Positions 8,462 to 16,982 of a DNA stretch of 64,000 bases are shown here, in pieces (position 1 is the stretch's first letter; the number at the start of each line of letters is the position of its first letter). The notes under the pieces are model-generated. The model was not told where the DNA came from. It made no database searches and worked only from the letters and a program-made list of their open reading frames with translations. Position numbers and translations under genes: made by a program. The stretch is from Sphingomonas folli (GTDB taxonomy: Bacteria > Pseudomonadota > Alphaproteobacteria > Sphingomonadales > Sphingomonadaceae): the NCBI RefSeq assembly GCF_019429525.1, contig NZ_JAHXZL010000002.1, positions 62,001-126,000 on the forward strand, in the 5' to 3' direction.

Positions 8462-9994
8462 TCACCCCTCCACCGCCATGATCCCCGACCGCCGCAGATA
8501 ATCCGCGTGCGTCGGCAGCGTCGCCACCGCGGCGGCGCAGGCGGCGTGCATCTGGCGCAGCGCGGCGGCCACCTTGGCCTCGTCGAGCGCGTCGACCGCG
8601 GGCTCATAATCGGCGGGCGCCAGCCCCTGGCCGAGCCCGACCGCCACCCAGCTGGCGGTGGTGAACAGCTCGGCGGTGTCCCGGAAAATCCGCCCCTTGC
8701 CCGCGAACAGCGCCATCCGGCGCCGGAGCGTCTCGGGCACGTCCATCGTGCGCACCTGATCCCAGAACGGCGTGTCCGCGCGGCGCGTCGCTTTGTAGTG
8801 GAGGATGATGAAATCGCGCACGTCCTCGTACAGGTCGCGCATGTGGCGATTGTACTCGTCGCGCTCCTCGAGGTCGAAGCGGCGGTCGGGGAAGAGCGCG
8901 ATCAGCTTGGCGATCCCGGCCTGGACGAGGTGGATCGAGGTCGACTCGAGCGGCTCGACGAAACCGCTGGCCAGCCCGAGAGACACGACGTTGGCGTTCC
9001 ACGCCAGCGTCCGCCGCCCCGCGACGAACGACAGGCGCCGCGGCGCCGCGAGCGGCTCCCCCTCCAGCGACTCGAGCAGCGCCGCCTCGGCCGCGTCATC
9101 GTCGAGGTAGCGGCTGGCATAGACATAGCCATTGCCGAGCCGGTGCTGCAGCGGGATGCGCCACTGCCAGCCGAACGGCCGCGCGGTCGCGCGCGTGTAC
9201 GGCTCGGGGTCGCCTGGCAGCGCGCATGGCACCGCCACCGCGCGGTCGCTCGGCAGCCAGTGGCGCCAGTCCTCGTAGCCGGTGGCGAGCGTCTCCTCGA
9301 TCAGCAGCCCGCGGAAACCCGAGCAGTCGAGGAACAGCTCGCCCGCCACCTCGCGCCCGTCGGCGAGGCGCAACGCGGCGACGTGCCCGCTCGTCGCGTC
9401 GCGGCGCACCTCTACGACGCGCCCCTCCACCCGCGTCGCGCCCGCGTCCTCGGCGTAGCGTCGCAGGAAGGCGCCGTAGCGCACGGCGTCGAAGTGGAAG
9501 GCGTAGCGCAGGTCACGCAGCGGCGCGGGCGCGTCGGGCGCCGCGCGTGCGAAACGGTTGGCCGCCGCGGCCACCCCGCTCACCGCCCAGTCGGCGAGGT
9601 CGGGAACGCTACCGCCCGACTCGCGCGCGCGCCGCGCCGCGCGCAGCCAGAGCTGGTGGAAGTGGATCCCCTGCAGGTCGCGGCCGTGCGCGCCGAAGGG
9701 GTGGAGGTAACGCTCGCCGATCGCGCCCCAGTCGACGAACTCGATGCCGAGCTTGAACGTCCCCGCGGTCGCGCGGAGGAAGGCGTCCTCGTCGATCCCG
9801 AGCATCTGGTTGAAGGTGATCAGCGGCGGGATCGTCGCCTCGCCGACCCCGACGGTACCGATCTCCTCCGACTCGACCAGTGTGATCCGCGTGACGCCGT
9901 TGTCCAGGAAGCGCGACAGCGCCGCCGCGGCCATCCACCCCGCGGTCCCACCGCCGAGGATGACCACGTCGCGAATCGTATGCTCGTTGATCAC
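8462..9994 (-). CDS. Flavin-dependent tryptophan halogenase family protein
   Basis: A 510-residue FADH2-dependent halogenase homologue. The FAD motif GGGTAGW is at residues 14-20, a lysine corresponding to the catalytic Lys of PrnA is K81 in TFKLG, and the halogenase signature WQWRIP is at 276-281. All the residues that separate halogenases from monooxygenases are therefore present. Such enzymes chlorinate or brominate aromatic rings, mostly indoles; the true substrate is unknown. The GTG at 9994 is preferred because GGGAGGA lies about 10 bp upstream; the longer frame to 10267 reads low-complexity intergenic sequence. No TonB receptor or flavin reductase gene is adjacent. Confidence 0.88.
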   Translation of the reverse strand: MINEHTIRDVVILGGGTAGWMAAAALSRFLDNGVTRITLVESEEIGTVGVGEATIPPLITFNQMLGIDEDAFLRATAGTFKLGIEFVDWGAIGERYLHPFGAHGRDLQGIHFHQLWLRAARRARESGGSVPDLADWAVSGVAAAANRFARAAPDAPAPLRDLRYAFHFDAVRYGAFLRRYAEDAGATRVEGRVVEVRRDATSGHVAALRLADGREVAGELFLDCSGFRGLLIEETLATGYEDWRHWLPSDRAVAVPCALPGDPEPYTRATARPFGWQWRIPLQHRLGNGYVYASRYLDDDAAEAALLESLEGEPLAAPRRLSFVAGRRTLAWNANVVSLGLASGFVEPLESTSIHLVQAGIAKLIALFPDRRFDLEERDEYNRHMRDLYEDVRDFIILHYKATRRADTPFWDQVRTMDVPETLRRRMALFAGKGRIFRDTAELFTTASWVAVGLGQGLAPADYEPAVDALDEAKVAAALRQMHAACAAAVATLPTHADYLRRSGIMAVEG

Positions 9995-10136
9995 CCGCTC
10001 TCTTCCTCCCGTGCGCGACGCGGCGCGACGCCACCTTTGGCGCAGCCACGTCGCGGCGGGAAGCGGCCGCGTACGAGGGCGGCCGGACCGCGCCTCGGCG
10101 GCACGCCCCGACCGCCCGGCCGCACGCGGCAGGGGC

Positions 10137-10280
10137 TCACTTCTTCTTGTCGGTCCCCGACGCGTCGGAGACGGCGGTGCCGGCCGACTTGAGGTCCTTG
10201 CCGGCGCCGTTGACGGTGTTGCAGGCGGTGAGCGCGAGTAGCGCGCCGAGGCCGATCCCGAGGCCAAGTGTCTTGGTCAT
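10137..10280 (-). CDS. Entericidin A/B family lipoprotein
   Basis: A 47-residue lipoprotein too short for most gene callers. Reading: MTKTLGLGIG, then LGALLALTAC with lipobox cysteine C20, then NTVNGAGKDLKSAGTAVSDA and a lysine-rich end. The NTVNGAGKDLKSAG segment is the entericidin core. Entericidins are small envelope lipoproteins linked to stationary-phase or osmotic stress; E. coli EcnB is described as bacteriolytic and EcnA as its antidote. Only one member is present here. AAGGAG lies 7 bp before the ATG. Confidence 0.9.
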   Translation of the reverse strand: MTKTLGLGIGLGALLALTACNTVNGAGKDLKSAGTAVSDASGTDKKK

Positions 10281-10340
10281 GTCAGGCTCCTTCCAGGGAG
10301 AGGGTGCGGCGGACCGGGTACGCTGGCCCGCCGCGGGTGA

Positions 10341-11222
10341 TCAGCGCGGCCGGCGGCGGGTCGCCGCCGTCGCGCCGAACGCGGCCGCGCCGGCGCCGGC
10401 GAGCAGCGCGAGCACGAGGATGAACGAGGTGCTGGCGGCAGCGCCCGCGGCGGCGTCGGTGGCGGACCTAGCGGTCTGCACCGCGTCGTTCTTCGCCTTG
10501 ACGAAGTCCTGCTTGGCGCGAGTCACCTGCGCCTGCGCCTCGGTGCGGCTGACCTTGCGCTGCGCGGCGACGATGTCGACGATACGACTCTCCGCGCGCG
10601 TACCGTCGGTGCCGCCACGCGCCAGGGCGGGGAGCTGCCGGGCGATCTCCTTCTGCGCCTGCTCTGGCGTCATCTGCGCCGGGTCGTTGGGCGCGTCGGC
10701 GAGATAGGCCGAGGCCTCGTCGCGCACGTCCTCCTGATCCACGCCGGCGAGCTGCGCCACGCGTGGCGCCGCCGCGCCGACGGTCGAGCCGGCCGCACCC
10801 GCAACCGCGCCGACCGTGCGGAACGCGCCGCCGATGATGCCGCCCACCGCCGAGGTGAGCAGGTACAAGGTGAGGATCAGCGTCACGCCCCACACGACGA
10901 GCCCATGGACCAGGGCATCGAACCGCTCGGTCACGCCCGACAGCCGCGCCGCGGCATAGCCGCCCGCGCCGAGTGCGACCACGGTGGTGATCAGCCAATA
11001 GAGGCCGGCGCCGATGCCGAAGCCGGTCGCGCCGGGGGTCGTCCCTTCGACCGGGTCGACCATCGACAGGCCGATGCCGGTGCCGAGGATGCCGAGCAGC
11101 AGCTGCACCGCCACCGCCAGCACCACGCCCGCGAAGATCGCGCCCCACGACACGCGCTTGCCCGTGCGCGCGAGCGCCACCTCGTCCAGCGGCGCGTAGC
11201 CGCCCGTCACATTCGTCGCCAT
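10341..11222 (-). CDS. Conserved membrane protein (PhnA-like / YrzE-like)
   Basis: A 293-residue membrane protein. Three or four membrane segments lie in the N-terminal half (about residues 26-52, 68-95, 107-135 with glycine-rich GGIIGGAF). A soluble charged helical region (about 160-245, rich in Gln, Ala and Lys) follows, then a C-terminal membrane segment and the end ATRRRPR. Similar proteins are annotated PhnA-like in alphaproteobacteria without known function. ATG 11222 has AGGAG upstream; the longer frame to 11519 is a shadow of neighbours. Confidence 0.75.
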   Translation of the reverse strand: MATNVTGGYAPLDEVALARTGKRVSWGAIFAGVVLAVAVQLLLGILGTGIGLSMVDPVEGTTPGATGFGIGAGLYWLITTVVALGAGGYAAARLSGVTERFDALVHGLVVWGVTLILTLYLLTSAVGGIIGGAFRTVGAVAGAAGSTVGAAAPRVAQLAGVDQEDVRDEASAYLADAPNDPAQMTPEQAQKEIARQLPALARGGTDGTRAESRIVDIVAAQRKVSRTEAQAQVTRAKQDFVKAKNDAVQTARSATDAAAGAAASTSFILVLALLAGAGAAAFGATAATRRRPR

Positions 11223-11224
11223 AG

Positions 11225-11401
11225 TCACTCCTGTTCTCTCTGTTTGCGGGCGGGGTCCGTCGTCCGCCCCGCCTCCTGCTGCTGCGCGTTCCCGTCGCGC
11301 ACCGCGGCGTCGTCGCCGATCAGCTTGCCGATCGCCGCGCGCGCCGCTCCCTTGGCGCGGCGACGGTCGGCCGCCTCTCGCCGCCGGGTATCCTCCGTCA
11401 T
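11225..11401 (-). CDS. Small highly charged protein (CsbD-like)
   Basis: A 58-residue hydrophilic protein: MTEDTRRREA start, basic stretch, then GKLIGDDAAVRDGNAQQQEAG, which resembles the repeat pattern of CsbD general-stress proteins. The ATG overlaps the stop of the PAS-LuxR gene (ATGA), so it is translationally coupled to it and lies just before the membrane protein gene. Function unknown. Confidence 0.65.
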   Translation of the reverse strand: MTEDTRRREAADRRRAKGAARAAIGKLIGDDAAVRDGNAQQQEAGRTTDPARKQREQE

Positions 11402-12909
11402 GCTGACACCTCCCGCGGCCCGACCGCGACCGCCTCGCTCTCGAACCCCCGCGCGCGCGCCCAGGCGGCCGCGGCGGTGCGACGGTTGACGCCGATCTTG
11501 GCGTAGATCCGCGCGACATGGTTGCGCACGGTGTTGCCGGAGACGCCCAGCGCGCGCGCGATCGATTTGTCGTCGAGCCCGCGGCAGATCAGCGCCAACA
11601 CCTCGCGCTCGCGCGCGGTGAGATCGTCGATCCCCGGCCCGCCCGCGTCGGGCTGGGGCGCGCGAAGCCGCGCGAGCTTGTCCATGACCGACCGGCTGAA
11701 CCAGCTCGTGTCCTTCATCACCGCCTCGATCGCCTCGACCAGCTCGAGCTCGGTCGCCTTGCGTCGGGTGATGTCCTGGAAGGCCCAGAGCAGGCAGGCG
11801 TCGTCGCCGAGCGTGATCGCCTCGGTGGAGACGAGGCAGTCGATCGCGCCGCCGTCCTTGACGGCGATGCGCGCCTCGTGCGCGCGCAGGTCGCGCCCGT
11901 GCTCGATCGCGGCGACGATCTCGGCCTGCACCTCGTCGCTCGACCACAGGCCGACGTCGGCGAGCGAGCGGCCGATGATCTCGGTCGCGGCATAGCCGGT
12001 CAGCGCGGTGAAACTGGCGTTGACCTCGCACAGCAGATGGCCGTCGCGCGCGCCGATCGCCATCGGTACCGGCGCCATCTGGAAGGTGCGGGTGAACCGC
12101 TCCTCGCTGTGGCGCAGCTGCGACTCCGCCTTCCGCCGCGGCTCGAGATCGGCGAAGGTGAACAGCATGCAGGGCTGGTCGCCCATGTCGATCGGCTGGC
12201 CGGCCACGATCGCCAGCTTCGTGCCCCCGCCCGGCAGCTCGAGCTCGGCCTCCATCTGCGGGATCGTGCGCCCCTCGGCGAGCCGCTCCTTCGCGAGCTC
12301 GCGCCGCTCCGCGCCGCGCAGCACGTCGATGTCATAGACGGTCTTGCACAGCACCTGGTCGCGCGCGTGGCCGGTCATCTCGAGGAAGCCCTGGTTCACC
12401 TTGACATAGCGCAGGTCGGCGAGGCGGCAGATCACGGCCGGCGCGGGGTTGGCGTTGAACGACTGTTCGAACCGGTCCTCCGCCTCGTAGCGCGCGGTGA
12501 CGTCCTGGATCACCAGCACGACGCAGGAGGGCGCGTCGTCGTCGCCGTCGTTGAGCACGAGGCTGCGCACCTGATGGACCCAGCGCGGCTCGCTCTCGCC
12601 CGCCACGGTGACCTCGACCACCACCTCGGAGAAGGAATCGCCCGCCACCACCCGCTCGATGGGGTAATCGTCCGCCTCGAGCCGGTGGTTGTTGCGGTAG
12701 CGCAGCTGGAAGCGCGCGCGATACGCGTCGACCGTGTCGCCGAGCTCGTCGAGCCGCTCGACCCCGTGCATCGCCAGCGCCGCGGCATTGGCCCACAACA
12801 GCGTCTCGTCGGGATCGATCAGGATCACGCCCTCGTCGAGACCGGCGATGATCTGCCGCAGATGCCGCAGGTCGACGGTCTCTCGCAGCGATTTGAGCGA
12901 CGGTGCCAC
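11398..12909 (-). CDS. PAS-domain LuxR-type transcriptional regulator
   Basis: A 503-residue regulator. Three PAS-like domains occupy about residues 8-140, 145-265 and 270-395 (typical pieces: LIDPDETLLWANAAA, FNANPAPAVICRLADLRYVKVNQG in position 157-180, and FTALTGYAATEIIGRSL). A LuxR/GerE helix-turn-helix follows at about 430-490 (LTAREREVLALICRGLDDKSIARALG, VRNHVARIYAKIGV; quoted as two partial motifs). No cysteine at a LOV position was seen, so the ligand is unknown. The GTG at 12909 has GGGAG 6 bp upstream. It is flanked by CsbD-like and entericidin-type genes, so it may run an envelope or general-stress response. Confidence 0.85.
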   Translation of the reverse strand: MAPSLKSLRETVDLRHLRQIIAGLDEGVILIDPDETLLWANAAALAMHGVERLDELGDTVDAYRARFQLRYRNNHRLEADDYPIERVVAGDSFSEVVVEVTVAGESEPRWVHQVRSLVLNDGDDDAPSCVVLVIQDVTARYEAEDRFEQSFNANPAPAVICRLADLRYVKVNQGFLEMTGHARDQVLCKTVYDIDVLRGAERRELAKERLAEGRTIPQMEAELELPGGGTKLAIVAGQPIDMGDQPCMLFTFADLEPRRKAESQLRHSEERFTRTFQMAPVPMAIGARDGHLLCEVNASFTALTGYAATEIIGRSLADVGLWSSDEVQAEIVAAIEHGRDLRAHEARIAVKDGGAIDCLVSTEAITLGDDACLLWAFQDITRRKATELELVEAIEAVMKDTSWFSRSVMDKLARLRAPQPDAGGPGIDDLTAREREVLALICRGLDDKSIARALGVSGNTVRNHVARIYAKIGVNRRTAAAAWARARGFESEAVAVGPREVSA

Positions 12910-12922
12910 GCGCGCTCCCGCG

Positions 12923-13294
12923 TCAGCCGCGCCGGTCGCTGACGAGCCAGCCCAGCGCGAAACCGCCGACCGCCGCCACCGCTGCCCACAGCAGCCGCGC
13001 GTCGCCACCGCTCACTGCCGAGCGTGCCTCGTGCGCGTCGCGCCGGGCCGCGTCTGACGCGCGTGCCGCGGCGTCACCCGCCTTCTCGCGGGCCTCCTCG
13101 ATCAGCCCGGGTGCGGCGTCGGCGACGTCGTCCGCGATCGACTGGGCGCGACCGAACAGGTTCTCGGCGCCGCCGGCGACCTGATCCTTCACGCCGCTGA
13201 CCTGCCAGTCGCGGCTGTCGACCGCGTCGCCGACCGCTTTCTCGACCTTGCCGCCCACATAGCGTGCGCCGCCGTGAAGCTCATGCTTGTTCAT
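12923..13294 (-). CDS. CsbD-family protein with C-terminal membrane anchor
   Basis: A 123-residue protein. Residues 1-45 follow the CsbD pattern (GGARYVGGKVEKAVGDAV, then VSGVKDQVAGG). A long amphipathic Ala/Glu/Asp/Arg helix (about 50-95) follows, and one membrane segment near the end (LLWAAVAAVGGFALGWLV) before DRRG. CsbD proteins are stress-induced and of unknown molecular function; the membrane anchor suggests envelope localisation. ATG 13294 has AGGAG 9 bp upstream; it lies 13 bp before the PAS-LuxR gene. Confidence 0.8.
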   Translation of the reverse strand: MNKHELHGGARYVGGKVEKAVGDAVDSRDWQVSGVKDQVAGGAENLFGRAQSIADDVADAAPGLIEEAREKAGDAAARASDAARRDAHEARSAVSGGDARLLWAAVAAVGGFALGWLVSDRRG

Positions 13295-13324
13295 CACTCT
13301 TCTCCTGTCATCTGTGATCGGGGT

Positions 13325-13645
13325 TCACGGCAACACACCGCAGTCGGCGGCCGCCTTGCCCACCTCCAACGCGATCGTCGGATCCTTGATCTCGCCCGCC
13401 ACGCGCAGGAGGTCGCCGACCGTCAGTCGGCCGGGATCGGGGTCGTCGCGTCCGTAGGCTGCCGCAGCCTTGCCGAGCTTCTGGAGCTGGCCGAGCGTGA
13501 GCGAGCGCTCGAGCCGGTCACCCACGCAGCGTGACCGCGCCGGATCGAGGCCGTAGCGCTGGAGCCCGTTCGCGATCCGCGTGGACGGGGCGGCGCAGGC
13601 CGTCACCGCGAGGGCCAGGCCGATGACGGCGGCGGTCTCTCTCAC
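13325..13645 (-). CDS. Small lipoprotein, hypothetical
   Basis: A 106-residue protein with a lipoprotein signal: GTG start, IGLALAVTAC with lipobox Cys at residue 17. The mature part has two more cysteines (C40 and C102, possibly a disulfide) and helical segments (LGQLQKLGKAAAAYG). No family function is recognised. GAGGGAGGG lies 5 bp before the GTG at 13645. Confidence 0.65.
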   Translation of the reverse strand: MRETAAVIGLALAVTACAAPSTRIANGLQRYGLDPARSRCVGDRLERSLTLGQLQKLGKAAAAYGRDDPDPGRLTVGDLLRVAGEIKDPTIALEVGKAAADCGVLP

Positions 13646-13737
13646 ATCTACCCTCCCTCGCCGGCGTCACATCCATCCGGTTCGGGAGCTAAACCTATCG
13701 CAGATTAGGGTGTTCCTGGTAACTTTGCGCTCAGGGA

Positions 13738-13902
13738 CTAGTCCTGTTGTACCAGGTGCTCGCCGTTGGCACGCGCGCGATACAGGTCGGCGAAGCGCTG
13801 GTGCAGCACGCGCGCGGCATCGTCGCTGGCGCGCGCGGCGCGGATCAGGTGCTGCTCGGAGCGGCGCAGGAGATATGCCCGGTCGATCGTCTTGGTCGCC
13901 AT
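13738..13902 (-). CDS. Small hypothetical protein
   Basis: A 54-residue, Arg- and Ala-rich helical protein (MATKTIDRAYLLRRSEQHL...). ATG at 13902 has GGAG upstream. Methionine choice is set by this site; the frame continues upstream without a good start. Similar 50-60 residue proteins occur in sphingomonads, sometimes near stress genes, but no function is known. Confidence 0.55.
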   Translation of the reverse strand: MATKTIDRAYLLRRSEQHLIRAARASDDAARVLHQRFADLYRARANGEHLVQQD

Positions 13903-14084
13903 GTCCGCTCCGTCCCTGTTCGTGGCCGATCGGCCGCACGGATCAGGTAGGCGGGGCGCGGGACTGGTGAAATGAGCTTGAAGTACCAACGGCCTAGTAG
14001 GCGCGGCTGGTAGACGGGGCCGTCGCGGCTGCGCGTCGATCAGGGCTGGTGCGGGGGTCCGGCGCGGCTGGCGGACCGAGGGAA

Positions 14085-14160
14085 TGGTGGAGCCGAGGGG
14101 GATCGAACCCCTGACCTTCGCAATGCCATTGCGACGCTCTCCCAGCTGAGCTACGGCCCC
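14085..14160 (-). tRNA. tRNA-Ala (GGC)
   Basis: A complete 76-nt cloverleaf on the minus strand: acceptor GGGGCCG pairs with CGGCTCC, D-arm GCTC-AGCTGGGA-GAGC, anticodon stem TCGCA/TGCGA around loop ATGGCAT (anticodon GGC), T-loop TTCGATC. CCA is encoded. Confidence 0.97.
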
Positions 14161-14246
14161 ATTCCCTCCCGGGAGGCAGCCCCCTAGCCGGGGGCCGCCG
14201 GATTGGCAAGCGGCCTGAGCCGCCTGCCCTGTATTTTTTTTAGACC

Positions 14247-14567
14247 TCAGTTATTCTCGTCGTCGTCGTTGCTGGTCTCGACGCCGAGATCGTCGTCGCC
14301 GCCGAGGTCCACCTCGTCGTCGGCCGAGGGCTCCTCGTCCTCGTTGGTGTCCAGATCCTCGTCGTCACCGGCGAGGTCGGTGTCGGCCTCCTGCTTGTCC
14401 GGCTTCGCCTGCTCGAACGGCAGCGGCTGCTTGGACTTGAGGATCGGCTCGGGCTCCCACGCGTAACCGCAGTTGATGCAGGTGACGGGGTCGTCCTTCT
14501 CGAGGTCGTAGAAACGCGTCGCGCATTTCGGGCACGTACGCTTCGTGCCCCATTCCGGCTTGATCAT
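14247..14567 (-). CDS. TIGR02300 (FYDLN acid) family protein
   Basis: A 106-residue protein. The N-terminal 35 residues hold two Cys pairs (CPKC and CINC) that form a probable zinc ribbon, with the family motif RFYDLEKDDP between them. The C-terminal half is very acidic and disordered (Asp/Glu-rich). The family is common in alphaproteobacteria, often beside aroA as here (divergent across a 100-bp gap), and its function is not known. ATG 14567 is set by the conserved start MIKPEWGTKR. Confidence 0.9.
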   Translation of the reverse strand: MIKPEWGTKRTCPKCATRFYDLEKDDPVTCINCGYAWEPEPILKSKQPLPFEQAKPDKQEADTDLAGDDEDLDTNEDEEPSADDEVDLGGDDDLGVETSNDDDENN

Positions 14568-14667
14568 GCCGTGAAAAGCCTTTCGGATGGGTGGATCGAC
14601 GATGTGTGACCGTCGAAGTGGGGCGCGCCTTGCCATAGCACAACCCGGCTGGCAAGCACCGCGCACA

Positions 14668-16011
14668 ATGGCGCATTCCCCTTACTCCTCCCCTTCCCCG
14701 CGCGTGATCCGCGCGCCCGCACGGCTCTCCGGCCGCATCCGAGTCCCCGGCGACAAGTCGATCAGCCACCGCTCGCTGATGCTCTCCGCGCTGGCGGTCG
14801 GCGAGAGCCGTATCGAGGGACTGCTCGAGGGCGAGGACGTGCTCGCCACCGCCGCAGCGATGCGCGCGATGGGCGCGACGATCACGCGCGGCGACGACGC
14901 GGTGTGGCGCGTCCGGGGCGTCGGCGTCGGTGGGCTGCTCCAGCCGTCGCAGGCGCTCGACATGGGCAATTCGGGGACCTCGACGCGGCTGCTGATGGGC
15001 CTGGTGGCGAGCCACGCGATCAGCGCCACCTTCGTCGGCGATGCCTCGCTCTCGGGTCGGCCGATGGGGCGGGTGATCACCCCGCTGGCGCAGATGGGCG
15101 CGGACATCACCTCCTCGCCGGGCGGTCGGCTGCCGCTGACGGTGCGCGGCCTCGTCCCCGCGGTGCCGATCGCGTACGAGCTGCCGGTCGCCTCGGCACA
15201 GGTGAAGTCGGCGGTGCTGCTCGCGGCGCTCAACACGCCGGGCATCACGCGCGTGATCGAGCCGGTGCCGACGCGTGACCATAGCGAGCGCATGCTCGCC
15301 GGCTTCGGCGCCCGCCTCTCGATCGAGCAGGGGCCGCGCGGCCGGGTCATCGCGATCGAGGGCGAGGCCGAGCTGCGACCGCAGTCGATCGTCGTGCCCG
15401 GGGATCCCTCGTCCGCGGCCTTCTGGATGGTCGCCGCCTCGGTGGTGCCGGGCAGCGACGTGGTGATCGAGAATGTCGGGCTCAACCCGACCCGCGCCGG
15501 GCTGGTCACCGCGCTGCGGCTGATGGGCGCCGACATCCAGGAGCTCGACCCGCGCACCGTCGGCGGCGAGCCCGTCGCCGACCTGCGCGTGCGCCACGCC
15601 GCGCTCCGCGGGATCGAGGTGCCGCCCGAACTCGCGCCGTCGATGATCGACGAGTATCCGGTGCTCTTCGTCGCCGCCGCCTTCGCCGACGGCGCGACCG
15701 TGGCGCGCGGCGCCGAGGAGCTGCGCGTCAAGGAGAGCGACCGTATCGCCGCGATGCGCGCCGCGCTCGAGGCCAACGGCGTCACGACCGAGGAGCATGA
15801 GGACGGGCTCACCGTTCGCGGCAGCGGCGGCGCGACGATCGCGGGCGGCGCCACGGTAGCGACCCAGCTCGACCATCGCATCGCCATGAGCATGACGGTG
15901 GCCGGATTGCACGCGCGCGACCCGATCACCCTCGACGACGCGAGCCCGGTATCCACCAGTTATCCCGCCTTCTACCAACAACTTGCACAGCTTTCCGGAG
16001 AAACGGCGTGA
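14668..16011 (+). CDS. aroA: 3-phosphoshikimate 1-carboxyvinyltransferase (EPSP synthase)
   Basis: A 447-residue shikimate pathway enzyme that joins phosphoenolpyruvate to shikimate-3-phosphate. Visible motifs: [12 protein letters not shown] near residue 27, [11 protein letters not shown] near 98, DEYPVLF near 328, KESDR near 354 and the C-terminal LDHRIAMS. The start at ATG 14668 gives the usual short extension before [13 protein letters not shown]. Its last bases overlap the GTG of cmk, so aroA, cmk and probably rpsA form one unit, a common proteobacterial order. Confidence 0.97.
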   Translation: MAHSPYSSPSPRVIRAPARLSGRIRVPGDKSISHRSLMLSALAVGESRIEGLLEGEDVLATAAAMRAMGATITRGDDAVWRVRGVGVGGLLQPSQALDMGNSGTSTRLLMGLVASHAISATFVGDASLSGRPMGRVITPLAQMGADITSSPGGRLPLTVRGLVPAVPIAYELPVASAQVKSAVLLAALNTPGITRVIEPVPTRDHSERMLAGFGARLSIEQGPRGRVIAIEGEAELRPQSIVVPGDPSSAAFWMVAASVVPGSDVVIENVGLNPTRAGLVTALRLMGADIQELDPRTVGGEPVADLRVRHAALRGIEVPPELAPSMIDEYPVLFVAAAFADGATVARGAEELRVKESDRIAAMRAALEANGVTTEEHEDGLTVRGSGGATIAGGATVATQLDHRIAMSMTVAGLHARDPITLDDASPVSTSYPAFYQQLAQLSGETA

Positions 16012-16658
16012 TCATCGCGGTGGACGGCCCGGCGGCATCGGGCAAGGGCACGATCGCGCGCGCGCTGGCGCTTCACTATCGCCTGCCGCACCTCGACACC
16101 GGGCTATTGTACCGCGCGGTCGCGCTCACCGTGACGCGGCTCGAGCTCGACCCGGCGATCGAGGCGGACGCGGTGGCGGCGTGCGGCTTCGACGAGGCGC
16201 TGCTCGCCGATCCCGCGCTGCGCGACGACGCGACCGGACAGACCGCCTCGATCGTCTCGGCCCATCCACTGGTACGCGCGGCGCTGCTGCAGCGGCAGAG
16301 AAGGTTCGCGCATCAGCCCGGCGGCGCGGTGCTCGACGGGCGCGACATCGGCACGGTGATCGCACCCGACGCCGACGCCAAGCTCTTCGTCCGCGCCACG
16401 CCCATGATCCGCGCGCAGCGGCGGCACGCCGAGCTGCGCGCGCGCGGCGACGACACCAGCTACGACCAGGTGCTGGCCGACATCCGCTCGCGCGACGACC
16501 GCGACAGCTCGCGCGCCGCCGCGCCGCTGGTGCCCGCGATCGACGCGACGCAGCTGGACACCAGCTTCCTGTCGATCGAGGCCGCGGTGGCCAAGGCGGT
16601 CGCGCTGGTCGAGGCACGGCTCGCACGCGCCGCCGCGGCGACCGCGCCGACAGCGTGA
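16008..16658 (+). CDS. cmk: Cytidylate kinase
   Basis: A 216-residue (d)CMP kinase. The P-loop GPAASGKGT is at residues 7-15, the CMP-contacting DGRDIGTV segment near 110, and the lid region with [10 protein letters not shown] near 139. GTG at 16008 overlaps the aroA stop (GTGA), so translation is coupled. rpsA follows after a 324-bp gap. Confidence 0.96.
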   Translation: MIIAVDGPAASGKGTIARALALHYRLPHLDTGLLYRAVALTVTRLELDPAIEADAVAACGFDEALLADPALRDDATGQTASIVSAHPLVRAALLQRQRRFAHQPGGAVLDGRDIGTVIAPDADAKLFVRATPMIRAQRRHAELRARGDDTSYDQVLADIRSRDDRDSSRAAAPLVPAIDATQLDTSFLSIEAAVAKAVALVEARLARAAAATAPTA

Positions 16659-16982
16659 GGGAGCGACGGCCGCGGGAGAGCTGTGCCATGCGCCTACCCG
16701 CCCACCGGCGTGGAGGTAGGGTGGCAGCACCCCGCCACCCACGCACCACCCGCTTGTCCGCCCTTCGCTAATCCGCTATATAGCCATGGTCCGGTGGGCT
16801 GGGGCTCGCGGAGGCATGGCGCGACAGGCAGGTCCTCTCGCGCCTTTTCGCTTATGGGCGGCGTCTCCTCGCACCTCGTGCCGACACGGATGTCGCGCGC
16901 GGCATGCGGCCGTCGCGGCAGTGATGGCCAAGACCAGCGGACACAACCGCTTGGCCGGAAACACGACTAGGACGAAGTATCT
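16659..16982 (+). other. cmk-rpsA intergenic region with rpsA leader
   Basis: This 324-bp stretch has no convincing gene; the open frames in it are not conserved-looking. It holds a weak hairpin near 16719-16740 (GGGTGGC...GCCACCC, no T-run), a candidate promoter at 16754-16782, and about 200 nt of probable 5' leader before the rpsA ATG. A long leader would fit the known translational autoregulation of S1 in other bacteria, but no S1-binding structure could be proved by eye. Confidence 0.5.
16754..16782 (+). promoter_or_regulatory. Candidate rpsA promoter
   Basis: TTGTCC (16754-16759) and TATATA (16777-16782) are separated by 17 bp, close to the housekeeping sigma consensus. The site lies about 200 bp upstream of rpsA. 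Motif match only. Confidence 0.5.

Noticed and set aside
16683..16970. 95-codon frame between cmk and rpsA
   Set aside because: No ribosome binding site, no conserved-looking sequence, and it overlaps the candidate rpsA promoter.
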